Source: Polyodon spathula
Lineage: Eukaryota > Chordata > Actinopteri > Acipenseriformes > Polyodontidae
Assembly (NCBI RefSeq): GCF_017654505.1
Contig: NC_054565.1
Span: 7,049,090-7,113,089, forward strand
Reading direction: 5' to 3'
DNA: 64,000 bases
This document shows, piece after piece, positions 1 to 12,100 of this stretch. Below the pieces are notes generated by a model. That model searched no databases and was not told the origin of the DNA. It worked only from the letters and a program-made list of their open reading frames with translations. The position numbers and the translations under genes were made by a program. The stretch's first letter is position 1. Each line of letters opens with the position of its first letter.

Positions 1-1020
1 TCCATCAACAGCACCAAGCACCTTTGACCATCGTTCCATTCCGTAGTCCCGTTTCTGGGTTCTTGTGCATATTTTAGCATTTTAACCTCGTTCCCCTTTC
101 TTAACAGAGGTATTCTTACTGCAACACATCCTTCAAGTCCTGATTTCAAGAATGACCTTCGTACTGTTAATCTGATGGACAACGACACCTGTGCTTCTGC
201 CAGTTCTGCTGTCAATTCAACGCTTGTCTTGTTTCTATTCCTGAAGGATATTATCTTCAAGTCTCGCTCATCCCTGTTAGACAGCTTCTTTGGGTCTTTC
301 AGTCCTGGGTTTGTCAATTACCGATGTTTCTCTGTACTTGTTGACTATGCTTCGGATACCACACCTTGAAAATCAAGTGATGCGAGCGATTTCACTCAAT
401 GTTTTTCCTTTTTTATGCAAGTCAAGGTTGTTATAATAGTAGAAAACACTAGTGGAGGCTTTGAGTACATTGTTAATGCTCATAATGCATCAGAATAGAA
501 CAACATGTCTAAGACTTTTGCACAGCCGTGTGTATGTATTCATTAATGACCTGGCTGTCGTTTAATGATCTAGCTATCCTTCGCTAGAAAAAAAACTAAA
601 CCCACAGCATTATTATTTTTTTAGTACTGCATAACCTTTGTTATCGAGAGCAGCACCTTTCCTATGACTGCTTCCACAGCACCATGTATTCATTGCTCAT
701 AGAGCCCAGAGGCAGTGAGAGGTCACCTGCCTGTTTCTCTCTCCCTCTATCTCCCTCTCTCTCTACTAATATTAAAAGGTCTCTACTCTGCACTTCCACT
801 GAGTAGGCTGCAGGCTGCAATATTATACTGCACACAGATTTCTCCTGTCACCTTTCTTTTCCCCCAAAAACAGATTTCTTTGTCCCCTTCATCAAGAAAC
901 CACATATCTCTGTGTTTGGTACAGTAATGAGTCGATCTCTCCACTGTCTCACTGCTTACTGAGTCCAGCCTCCTCTGGGCATCACCTTTTCATTTGTCAG
1001 CCTCTCTCTCTCCCTCTCTT

Positions 1021-1092
<72 letters not shown>

Positions 1093-4000
1093 CTTCTCTT
1101 CCTTTCTCTTTCTTGTTTCTCCCCCTCTTTCTTCTTCTCCCTCTCTCTCTCTCGTAATGCAATCCCTGTGTTGTCTCCCCAGATCACTGGCCCTGCCTAT
1201 GTAAAGTTCTTCATGCTGCTGTTGTCAAGGTTACCCAGCTAGCACTGGGGGGCTGGAGACCAGCGTTTCCCTCCCAGCTGGTTGTTGTGAATCCTGAGTG
1301 ACTCGGGGCTCAGAGAGATCCGCACTGGTTTGAAACCATGGCTGTTATTTGAACAAAGTTAAATAAATAGTGCTTTAAAGGGGAACCGCATCACACCCCC
1401 TTCTTTTCACAAGTTTTTAATTAACATTTTCGAATATTGAGTAGCTGTGAAATTGAACATGGGGCGAGTCCAGAAGCAGTAACCATGGGAGCAGTTCCTC
1501 TGAGCCTTTGTACTGCTGTGCATGGATCAAATAGAGGACTCCAGGGTCACGACTCGCTGCTCATTAAAATGGAACTGGAATGAAACAGCAAAGTGCCATT
1601 TTCATGGGGTTCCTTTCCTACACAAGCGGAGGTCCACAATCAAGGACGGGCACAACCTTCTGCCATTGCACCTGTGGGGCAGCTCCTTTTAAAAAAACCC
1701 TTACATATACCGAGCGGTGCTCCCCGTTTCTAACACTGCAGTCCGCTGCAGAGGTACGAGGCCCTGCCAGGGTGCAAGTGGAGCGGAATGGCATTGTGGG
1801 GCAGATGGGAGCCGTGGTGCTAGATAAGCACTGTAAAGCTCAGAGAGGTGCGGTAAAGCACATTGCAAAGCATGGCAAACTGTGGGAAGCTCCTAGGACA
1901 TCCATGGGAAAAGCATGGGGCAGGGGGGGGGGGCTGCAAATGTACTTTTATAAGGAACTGCACTGTAACCACTACCTCAGCATTGAGACACCCGTCAGGT
2001 TTTCATAATGAAGTGAACGTCAGTCCCTCAGCCCTATGGAACACGTCCCAATCTTTATAAAGACTGCGCCCCGTGTGTTAATTCTCTTGTCTAAAAAGTG
2101 CTAATGATCTTGCCCTGGAGGAGCCGAGGAAGGGGGGGGGCAGCTTCTTAATTAGCACGCTGACAACAGGCATGTTAATTACACTGCGGGCTGGAGAAAT
2201 CGGTCATTTTCTTATTTCAGCAGCGCGGATTAGAGGCCAGGCAGCCGGCTTCTCGCTAACAAGGCAAATAGTCTGAAGTGTGAAGGAGGGAGTAACAGGT
2301 TCCATCTGCACTCGAGAGGAGATGACACGCTGTATCAGTGGCATTTGAACCGTGCCCTTAGGCCCTGCTCGCTAACAGCACTCAGTCTTGTTTTATGTCC
2401 AGGCAGATTTATTTGCTGCATTATCTTGCTAGCTGATGTTCAGGTTCTGTTTCGTTCGTAGTTGATAGTTAATAGCAAGCTGCTGATGAGTAAGGCTCTC
2501 TAGTGTTTTCGTGGGTGCAGATCGGTGCAATCGATTCATTTCCCAGGTGAATATCAGTGGTAGTATCAGGAGACTTAGTACGAGTAAGATTAACTCCACA
2601 TGAATTAACAACTCAGAGGAAGTGCACGAGATATTCAGCTGTTTTCAGCCAGAATTCATTTTAAATGCGTGGCCATTATTTGAAAGTGTTACTGCTGCAT
2701 GTTATGCCTTTTTCTGTGTTTTTTACGTGACGCGGGGCTACCTCTTCTCATCTCAGGAGTGCCGTAGAGTGTTCTTTTATAGGTCAGGCCTGTCTCTGTC
2801 ACTCGCTTGTATTGAAAGAATAGCGATCCGATGAGTCCTGGGGCGCTGTGGCTGGTATACTCAGGGTACCATTAATAGAGATGTGTCTGTGCTGTGAAAA
2901 CGTCTCAAAGAGGAAAGGGTACAGGCTCTGTTAAAAGCATCTAATGTCAATTTCAAGCTCTAACATTTTGGTTTTTCTAAAAGTCAGTGTGTGTCAATTT
3001 GGATAGAAAGGTCAGAATTGATGCCCGGCAAAGCGGCAAAACTTTCACCCAGTGTGGAGCACTCAGGAGGCGGATTCGATTAGGAGATACAGCGAGGGTC
3101 CCTGAGTGTCTCCCCTGGTAAAAGCAGAGGTGCGTGGCGTGCAGGGAGAGTCATACAGTCAGGGGAGCTCAGGGGGGCAGCTCAGGGGAGCGTCCCAGCT
3201 GTTTGAAGTCACTGGTCTTCACTGATGGCTCCTCCAGTACCTCACTCACGCCTGCTCCCGACCTCCTTGGTGTAAAAGAGAAGCTGGCTTGCTTTTGGGA
3301 GAGGAGGATACATCTACTGTACCTCCAGTGTTCATCAGCTGTGTGGGGAATATATATAAACTGCTTTGTACTGTAACAAAGACCTCATTCCCAAGTCTGT
3401 TCTTTCTGCAAGCAAATACAAAAAGCCTGTTATAACAGCCGGCGCTCTCGCTATATATATATAATGAGGTATTGATCCCGCTGTCTGTCCCTCCTGTAAT
3501 GCGAGGGAGACCAAAGCCTTTATTTATGAAAATGACACTGGAGATCCTGTGCTATTGTATTTGAATACACGGGAGATTGAGACCTTGCTGTTTTGAATGC
3601 GCTGCAGCAGGTTCTCTACGGCTCCCTGCTCTTTGCTGTCAGCGAGGCGAGTGAGCACCTTCGTGAGGAATGGAAAGAGAAAAGGCTGTAAATACCTTAC
3701 CAAGGAGAGAGGTTTACTCTGGCTTTTGAGATTCTGCAGATGCTTTATCTGGGCGCTTCGCAAAGCAGAGCCTGAAACAATAGCGTCACGGCGGTAATAA
3801 AGGCTCCCCACAGTAAAAGCACAGCAAAGCGTAGCTATCCTGCAGAATCCTGTGTCCTCGTCTTACTGTCACTGCCGTTCTGCAAGCCGGACGGAAGGAC
3901 AAGCCAGTGCCAAACTACCCGATCCTTCGAGTTTCCCACAGTAACTAAAGCATGGAAAAGCATAGGCAAGCACTGTGAAGACCAGAGAGGTACGGTAAAG

Positions 4001-6141
4001 CATTGAAAAACATGCCAAGCCATGGTCAATGCATGGTATAGCCATGGGGGAAAGCACAGGGACTGCAGCCTGTCTCGGGAGTGCTGGGGTCTCGGATCGT
4101 CACTCATTCAATGTACACAGTTGGCCGGTTCTCTTACGTGTTCAGGGTTTAATAAACTGCGAGGGTTGTGGCAGAACTATGTCCTATAGCGGCAGTCCTG
4201 TGAAGGCACAGGGTGACCATGACCTCCTGGTGCGCTGAAGGGAGGTGGCTGTTCAGTCCGGCAGGGATAAATAAATGAACTGCCGGGGCCTGTCGGTGTG
4301 GCTCGGGGTTCAGCCGAGACTGCTTGCATCACGGAGGCTGTTACCTGCGTCTGCATCGGCAGTCACTGTGCTGGCCCTGCGACAGGCTTCAGGGAGCTGC
4401 ATCTGGGGAGCCGACAAATAAGAAGGATTAAGAGGGATTGATTTGACGTATTTCATACCCTAAAAGGATTTGAAGAACGCAATCACAGACTTTAAACGCA
4501 GAAACCAGGACCAGAGGGACACAGTTGAAAATTAACTTAGGACAGAGTGGCGATGCATTTGGTTGCCAAGGGTTACCGAGCGGCGGTGTTTGATTGTTAA
4601 TCGTTGGCATCCTTTGTGATCTGGTTTGACAGGGTTTGGGATCAATCAGCTGCTAGGAACGTGGCAATCCTCCTCTCGCTGGTAAATGTTCTTGTGTCGT
4701 TCTTTGCTGTGACCCGGTCCAGTTTGATTCGCTTCTAAGCTGTGCCTCTCTCTAGTCGAACCTCTCCAGAACCCGCATCTCTCGCGCCAGAGCAGTAGAT
4801 AGCGAGCAGAATCTGATTATTGTTCACTTACAAGAAGCACTTTTGACGTGCTTGTCCCAAACCATCTGATTTGCTTTTCTTTTTAAAATGTATTTCAAGG
4901 TACAGTTCTAAATGCAATTCCAATCCAGTGCAGAGAGCAGTTGCTGATAGTAGAAGCAGTAAGGGAAGTGTGTTAGTATTACCATCATCATCCCTAAGAT
5001 TAGGGAACCAGGAATCTTCTTCCCAGCTAGGCTCTGGTTACCAGATACATCTTTGCAGTCTTCAGTATTCTCAGCAGGGGCTTCTCTGGTCTGCTGTGCT
5101 GCAACACATCAGGAATCTCATTAAAAACAAGCCTCTGTGTCCTGGTGAGTAATATCCTGGTTCTGAAAGTGTGAAACAAATCAGTGAGTTGGCAGGGATA
5201 TCAAACGAGGGGGAAGGGAGAGGAGGACGCCCCTGCAGAATGCCAGCAATGACTGGGGTACTGTCATTCTCTACCCTGTCTCCATGGTGCAGCGTAACGG
5301 ACTTAACCCTTTGATTTCCTGCCGTTTCTCCCCCCCCAGATCGCACTGCAGTATTACTTGATGTTCTCTGGAGTTCTGAACCATGCCTCCTTGTTTCTGT
5401 GATTCCCAGTTCTCTTTCTCCAGTTCTCCTCCGAGAGCGAGAGGTGGGGGAGGTGGTGTTGAGTTCAGCGCGTTTTTGCACGTTTTTGATGCTTCAGTGT
5501 TTCGTCACCCGGCTCGGTCAGAGCCCCACCTGACTCTTTTATATAAGAGGCAGCCAATTCCAGTTTCAATTGATTTCTGCAGACACGGAAACGGAACGAA
5601 ACTCCGTAGCTCGTGGAGTCTGGGAGGGACTCGCTGGGGTTTGCATTAAGAGCCAGCTGTGGGAACGAGTCTGTCGTGTTGCTCAGAGATCAGGGAGGGA
5701 GGAAAGGCAGAGGAGGGAAGGGAGGGAGATTGGGAGTGGCATCAGACAGTGTTGCAAAACAAATAAGTAACAATAAACAATCGCAACCCCTTTGCAGACC
5801 TCTTTCCAATCTCTCAATTTAAAATTTTGAGCAACAGATCTCTTTAATGATGGAATCAGTAAAATCACCCTCCAGAGTTCCTGTACTCCTCTTTCTTCGT
5901 TAATGTGTGTAAGGAATCGGAAGGCACTCTCGTATATGACAATCAGTTTGAATAGTTCAAGATAAAGGCCATTGAGAGTGATGTCTACTTTAAAAGAGCT
6001 TCTAGCAGATATTGGTGTATCATTGACTGGTTTTCTGTAGAACGAACTCTATGAATGTTTATTGTCACAAATTGTCTGTAACTCCTCTCTCGCTCTCTCC
6101 CTCTCTCTCTCTCTCGCTCTCTCTCCCTGTTTCCTTCTCAG
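1..6141. other. Non-coding region upstream of the DLGAP3 coding exons
   Basis: I see no convincing coding exon here. The stretch holds a long pure CT microsatellite (about 1024-1089 inside a pyrimidine tract from 1002 to 1154), two degenerate copies of a dispersed AAAGCATGG-type repeat (about 1825-1925 and 3940-4060), and a CT tract at 6085-6128 that feeds into the DLGAP3 acceptor. Untranslated DLGAP3 exons and its promoter may lie here or further left, but I could not place them. Confidence 0.6.
1002..1154. repeat. CT microsatellite and pyrimidine tract
   Basis: An essentially pure CT dinucleotide run covers about 1024-1089, inside a longer pyrimidine-rich tract. It is a simple sequence repeat; open frames through it are low-complexity artefacts. 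Confidence 0.95.
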
Positions 6142-9100
6142 GTAATCCTGGATGAGCCCACACCTCTGTCCCCCACTGTCCAGTCCAGTATGAGGAGGCA
6201 ATGAAGGGGTATCATGTAAGCAGAAGCCTCTCCCAGCAGTCCGCTCCGGGGCCATGCCACTGCATACCAGAGGACTGTGACCCCCCCCCCGAATACATGC
6301 CTCTGTCCCCGGACCCTCGCGCCACTTTCAAACCCCACCAGGGGCTGGGGGACCACCACCACTACTACCCTCCTCCCACGGAGCTGAGCGGGGGCACCTT
6401 CCCTCGCTCGCTGCCCAGCCAGAGCTACGACACCTGTGAGGAATGCCTGGCCTCTCACCACCCCCCTGCTTCTCTGCAGCTCGCACTGGGAGGAGGGGGG
6501 AAGATCCAGCGCCTGCCCCCAACGCTGCTGGACCAGTTTGAGAAGCAGCTCCCCTTCCACCCCGAAGGCTTCCACACCCTGCAGTACCAGCGCGGTGCCA
6601 ACAGGGAGCAGCGCAGCGAGAGCCCCGGCCGGATTCGACACCTGGTCAACTCGGTCCAGAGACTCTTCGCCAAGTCCCACTCCCTGGAGGCGCCCTCAAA
6701 GAGGGAGTACAACGGGACGAGGGCGGGGCCGAGGGGAGAGGAGGGGTACCCCCCGGGCTCCCAGCACGACCCCCGCCAGCACAGGCGGAGCAAGAGCCGC
6801 GACCGCAAGGAGCTTCGGCAGCGCAGCAAAACAGCCGGCTGGTGGAGCTCGGATGACAATCTGGAAAGCGATAGCGGCTACCTGGTGTCGGGGGCCAGGG
6901 ACAGCAGGGCAGGGCCCCCGCCGGGCTCCGAAGGGTCGGACAGCGGCGCCCTGACCCTGAAGTCCCTCAAGGGGAAGGCGCTGCAGCAGCCGCAGGGGGA
7001 GTGCATGGCTTGCACCAGCATGGCGCTGGCAGGGGAAGGAGGGCTTTCCCTCAAGAGGAGCAACTGGCCATCCCTGACGGTCAGCCAGGCTCAGGAGGGG
7101 TACCCCGGGTCCGGACTGGGCTACGACAAGGCACTGGTTCTGCACGAGCCCGGCAAGACCAAGGAGCAGGCTTACCACTTACTACAGGTACTGTTGTAGC
7201 ACACTCGCTCGCTCACACACACACACACATTGGAGGGGGAATATTTATTAAATGATGTGAAATTTACTAGGGTGTAAATATGTGTGTGTATGAACCCCTG
7301 TCCCTTTGGGGGTTGCTGTGGCTGTTCGGAAGGCTCTCAGCTCATCCCACATCTGCTCAGTAGATGCTTGTCGCCACGGTGAACGGATTCAGTCTACAGG
7401 TGTGCGTGTGCAAAACACCATATACCTTGTTATAGAAGACAACAGCTGAATGCTCTGCTCCTCAACTGGGGAGAGAGATTAAGAGAGGGGGGGAGGAGAG
7501 AGGGAAGAGGGAGAGAGACAGGAGGAAGAGAGAAAATGAGGGAGAGAGAAGGAATGGAGAGAGATGGGGAGAGAAGGAGGAGGAATGAAAGGGGAGAGAG
7601 GGTGGAGAAGAGAGAGGGGAGTGAAAGATAGGGAAGAGCAAGAATGGGTCGAAAGGAGAGCTGGAGAGAGAAAGAGGTTATAGACAAGCCATGAGCTCCT
7701 GGGTTCATAATGGATATTCCTTGCTGGCTTCAATCTTCATTGTGTCGAAATGTATCGATCTGACTCATCTAGCAGCTTCAGTCCTGCTCCCTGAAATACA
7801 AGTGCGGTGAAAAGTGAGTTGAATTGATACAAGTAAGTGAGATTGAGGGAATTGTCTGCAGTTTAACTGTCGATCAGCAGATTACAATGCAGATGTAAAA
7901 AAAAACCCATTGCCCATGCAATCACGGTGAGCCCCAATTACAGTTTCATTGTAGTTTGTATTGAAGTGCATCTTCAGTGCATGTCCCCGTTTCACAGCAG
8001 CAGCAGAGTGTGCAGCCCAGACAGATAACACACAGAGCAGAAACGACATGCTGTGCCCTCTTAGAAAAGTGTCCTATTGTAAAAGCATAGCACAGTGCAT
8101 TGTGAGAGCAATTACGCATAGGCAAGCATTGTAAAGCCAAGAGAGGTGTGATAAAGCCTATTGAAAAACATGGCAAGCGAAATGTATGGGGAAACTGAGA
8201 AAGGACTGTACACAAATGAGTGTGATAAACTGTAATGAGTGTCATTTCAAAGTGTTTAATATAATGGAAGCCAACCAATAAAATAACTACCCTGGCTCAC
8301 TTGCACTCTGAGATCAAACATTACCAGCATAGAAAATACTAAAGTATTTCGTTGATTTTAGTCTTTCTAAGCACAGCACAATGGAGGGTTTGACATCCAC
8401 ATTTCCGAATAGATGACTGTGGAAGGACAGCGGGGGGAATAGCACAGCCAGGAGAGTGCAGCTTTAAAGCACGATGCGGCGCAGTCTTCTATACAAACTG
8501 CACAAACAAAGCAACTTGAGCAGCATGTGCTAACGTGGTGGCAGACCAGAGCCAGCTTTATAACATTCAAGCAATGCATTGGGAAAACGTTTTTCCTCTT
8601 GAAAGAACAGCCTGTCCTCTTGCAAGCAACACGAAAACACCTGTTTATTATTCCTAGCATCATTTTTATTAAGGGGGGGCCGGGGGGGTAAGTTGGTTTC
8701 TTTGTCTTTTTGTAAATAGCAGAAGTCCTTACGTGTCAGGTTTGTATGAACCACAGGTATGGGATCAGGTGGTGAGGATGCAGTTGATTTCATAACACAG
8801 TCGCTTCTGGGTTTTGTTTTGTTTTGTTTTGTTTTTTTTATCAACAGTAAGAAGTAATACAACTGTCCTTGAGAGGGACGAAACAAAATAAGCATGTCTC
8901 ATTCGCTCATCAGAGGATCAGAAGATGAATGTCCCCCCAGAACTTTTTGCCCCCAGAGCTCTTTGTCCACAAGCTATTTCCCCCCAGAGCTTTTTGCCCT
9001 CTCTCGAGCTCCCCCCCCCCCCCCCCCCCCTCTTTGCCCCCGAGCTTCCCCCCCCCCCCCCCCCTGCATTTCTCTGCAGCCCTGCACAGTTTGCTTGTAT

Positions 9101-12100
9101 CAGGGAATCGAAGACAGTGAGAGCTGGCAGGAGGAGGGGATCCTGCGCAGGCAGCTCATTTATCACTGTCTCGGCCTCCAGGAGAGAGATGTTAACTAGC
9201 TGCTAAATGAAACTCCGGAGTCAAACGCTGCCTCTCCTCACCTGAGGAGGTGTTAATAAATGAGATAAACATCACGCAGGCGCTGCTTTGCTACTCCAGG
9301 GCAACTTCATCAGCGGCCTTGCCTGGTGGTTGACTAACCCCACTCTCTGGCTCTCTGATCATAGGAGTTTTTTTTGTTTCTAGATGATTATTGATGGATC
9401 CCTTAATTGAAGTGGGACCACAGTAGTTCTTTATTCCCCGCGTTTCCTTCCGCGCCACGAACCCAGTCTGTAAACCTCGATCTCATCTCGTTCCCGGTAT
9501 CAAACAGGAGCCGCAGCCGGTCCCACCTGCAGTCAAAAACGGGGGCATTAATAATACACACAAAAATATAGTACAAAAATAAACTGAACAAAATGAATGT
9601 TTTTATTCATTGAGACAGAAGTGTCCTGGCTGTCTTTTTAACACACAAGACCACACGACTATCAAATCATTCCCATTCATCCAGTCTGGGCACTGGAAAC
9701 GGCTCCACTGTGATGATAAAGCCACTGTGTGGAGGAGTGAGGGGAGCGTCCGGCAGCGAAGCCTCTTTTGTGACCGCATGTGTTGCCCTCTCCTCCTCCT
9801 CCTCCTCAGGTTCCCTCGGACGATTGGGGTGGGGGGTACCCCGCGGGGGCCAAGCTGGGGGGGGAGATCCCGTGCCGGCGCATGCGGAGCGGCAGCTACA
9901 TCAAAGCCATGGGAGACGACGACAGCGGGGACTCTGAGGCAAGCCCCAAACCCTCCCCCAAGACCGGGGCGAGCGTGCAGAGAGAGGCCTTCCGACGCTC
10001 CGTCAGTATGGACTACCGCAGCCCCTCCAGCAAGTGAGTGTCCTCGGAGAGAGCCACGGGACCACGGCCATCCAGACTGAGAAACGGGGTGGCTGTGCCC
10101 CTCTGCCTTTAAGAGCGATCCCCAGTAAAGATACCAAGCAAGATACAAACTACCCAGAAATGTCAGTCCGGTAGTCTTGTGTCATTCGTCTGAAGTCAGT
10201 ATTTGCTTCAGATGAACTGCTTGAAAAACGTCTCTTGCAATGAGTTGCTTGCCTGGTTTGTGGTTCTGGGAAGAGAGCAGACACGTGGTGGTGCATGACA
10301 CAGAATCCAATCTATTTAGCACTACTAACATCTATAACAGAACCTAACAGAACAGAACAGAACAGAAGGGGGGTTTATACCTGCTTTAATGTGTGCAAAC
10401 TCAAGCAGGCATCACACCTTGACTGCACTTGACCTGCATCCAAAACTCTGAAACCTTTAAAAAAAAAAAACAATGAAATCACTAGAGTAGCAGAAACTGT
10501 GTTTAGTTATTTAGCTGAGATGCTTGCCCTTGTGCTGTGATGTGCGATTGACTGCCCCCCCTCCCCCTCCTCTCCAGCTACTCCTCCTGTAAGCAGTGCT
10601 CGGACTACCCCAGCTGCACCACGCCCAAGGTCAACTTGAGGACACGCAGCTACAGCCGCTCCCTGACCGCCACGCAGGTACGGAAGCTGCACGTGTGTGA
10701 GTTTGTGTTCCGCTCGGGGAGGCTCTGATGCAGTTCGAGGGGATGTGTGACTCTGTGTGTTTGTGTTCAGCTCGGGGAGGCTCTGATGCAGTTCGAGGGG
10801 ATGTGTGTCTGTGTGTTTGTGTTCAGCTCAGAGAGGCTCTGATGCAGTTCGAGGGGATGTGTGTCTGTGTGTTTGTGTTCAGCTCGGGGAGGCTCTGATG
10901 CAGTTCGAGGGGATGTGTGTCTGTGTGTTTGTGTTCAGCTCGGGGAGGCTCTGATGCAGTTCGAGGGGATTTGTGTCTGTGTGTTTGTGTTCAGCTCGGA
11001 GAGGCTCTGATGCAGTTCGAGGGGATGTGTGTCTGTGTGTTTGTGTTCAGCTCGGAGGAGGCTCTGATGCAGTTCGAGGGGATGTGTGTCTGTGTGTTTG
11101 TGTTCAGCTCGGAGAGGCTCTGATGCAGTTCGAGGGGATGTGTGTCTGTGTGTTTGTGTTCAGCTCGGAGAGGCTCTGATGCAGTTCGAGGGGATGTGTG
11201 TCTGTGTGTTTGTGTTCAGCTCGGGGAGGCTCTGATGCAGTTCGAGGGGATGTGTGTCTGTGTGTTTGTGTTCAGCTCGGAGAGGCTCTGATGCAGTTCG
11301 AGGGGATGTGTGTCTGTGTGTTTGTGTTCAGCTCGGGGAGGCTCTGATGCAGTTCGAGGCTCTGATGCAGTTCGAGGGGATGTGTGTCTGTGTGTTTGTG
11401 TTCAGCTCGGGGAGGCTCTGATGCAGTTCGAGGGGATGTGTGTCTGTGTGTTTGTGTTCAGCTCGGAGAGGCTCTGATGCAGTTCGAGGGGATTCGCTCG
11501 GAGAGGCTCTGATGCAGTTTCGAGGGGATGTGTCTGTGTGTTTGTGTTCAGCTCGGAGAGGCTCTGATGCAGTTCGAGGGGATGTGTGTCTGTGTGTTTG
11601 TGTTCAGCTCGGGGAGGCTCTGATGCAGTTCGAGGGGATGTGTGTCTGTGTGTTTGTGTTCAGCTCGGGGAGGCTCTGATGCAGTTCGAGGGGATGTGTG
11701 TCTGTGTGTTTGTGTTCAGCTCGGAGAGGCTCTGATGCAGTTCGAGGGGATGTGTGTCTGTGTGTTTGTGTTCAGCTCGGGGAGGCTCTGATGCAGTTCG
11801 AGGGGATGTGTGTCTGTGTGTTTGTGTTCAGCTCGGGGAGGCTCTGATGCAGCGGCAGTTCGAGGGGATGTGTGACTCTGTTTATGGGGAGACCGAGTCG
11901 CAGGCTGTGGATGCTCTGGACCTGCCCGGCTGCTTCCGCACTCGCAGTCCCAGCTACGTCCGCGCCATCCAGGCCGGGGTCTCCCAGGACGACGACTGCC
12001 TGTCTGTCTTCAGCCTGTCCAACTCGCAGGGCCACGGCAAGACAGGCAACTGTGAGTGCACCCGTCTGTACGTCTGTCTGTCTCTCTGCCTGTCCATGTT

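Larger units (their letters stand above)
7188..9809 (+). other. DLGAP3 intron 1
   Basis: This 2.6-kb intron lies between two phase-0 exons. It contains a GA-rich tract (7469-7676), a degenerate AAAGCATGG-family repeat (about 8083-8200), a TTTTG run (about 8811-8837) and a C-rich tandem tract (about 8930-9065). I see no coding exon in it. Confidence 0.8.
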
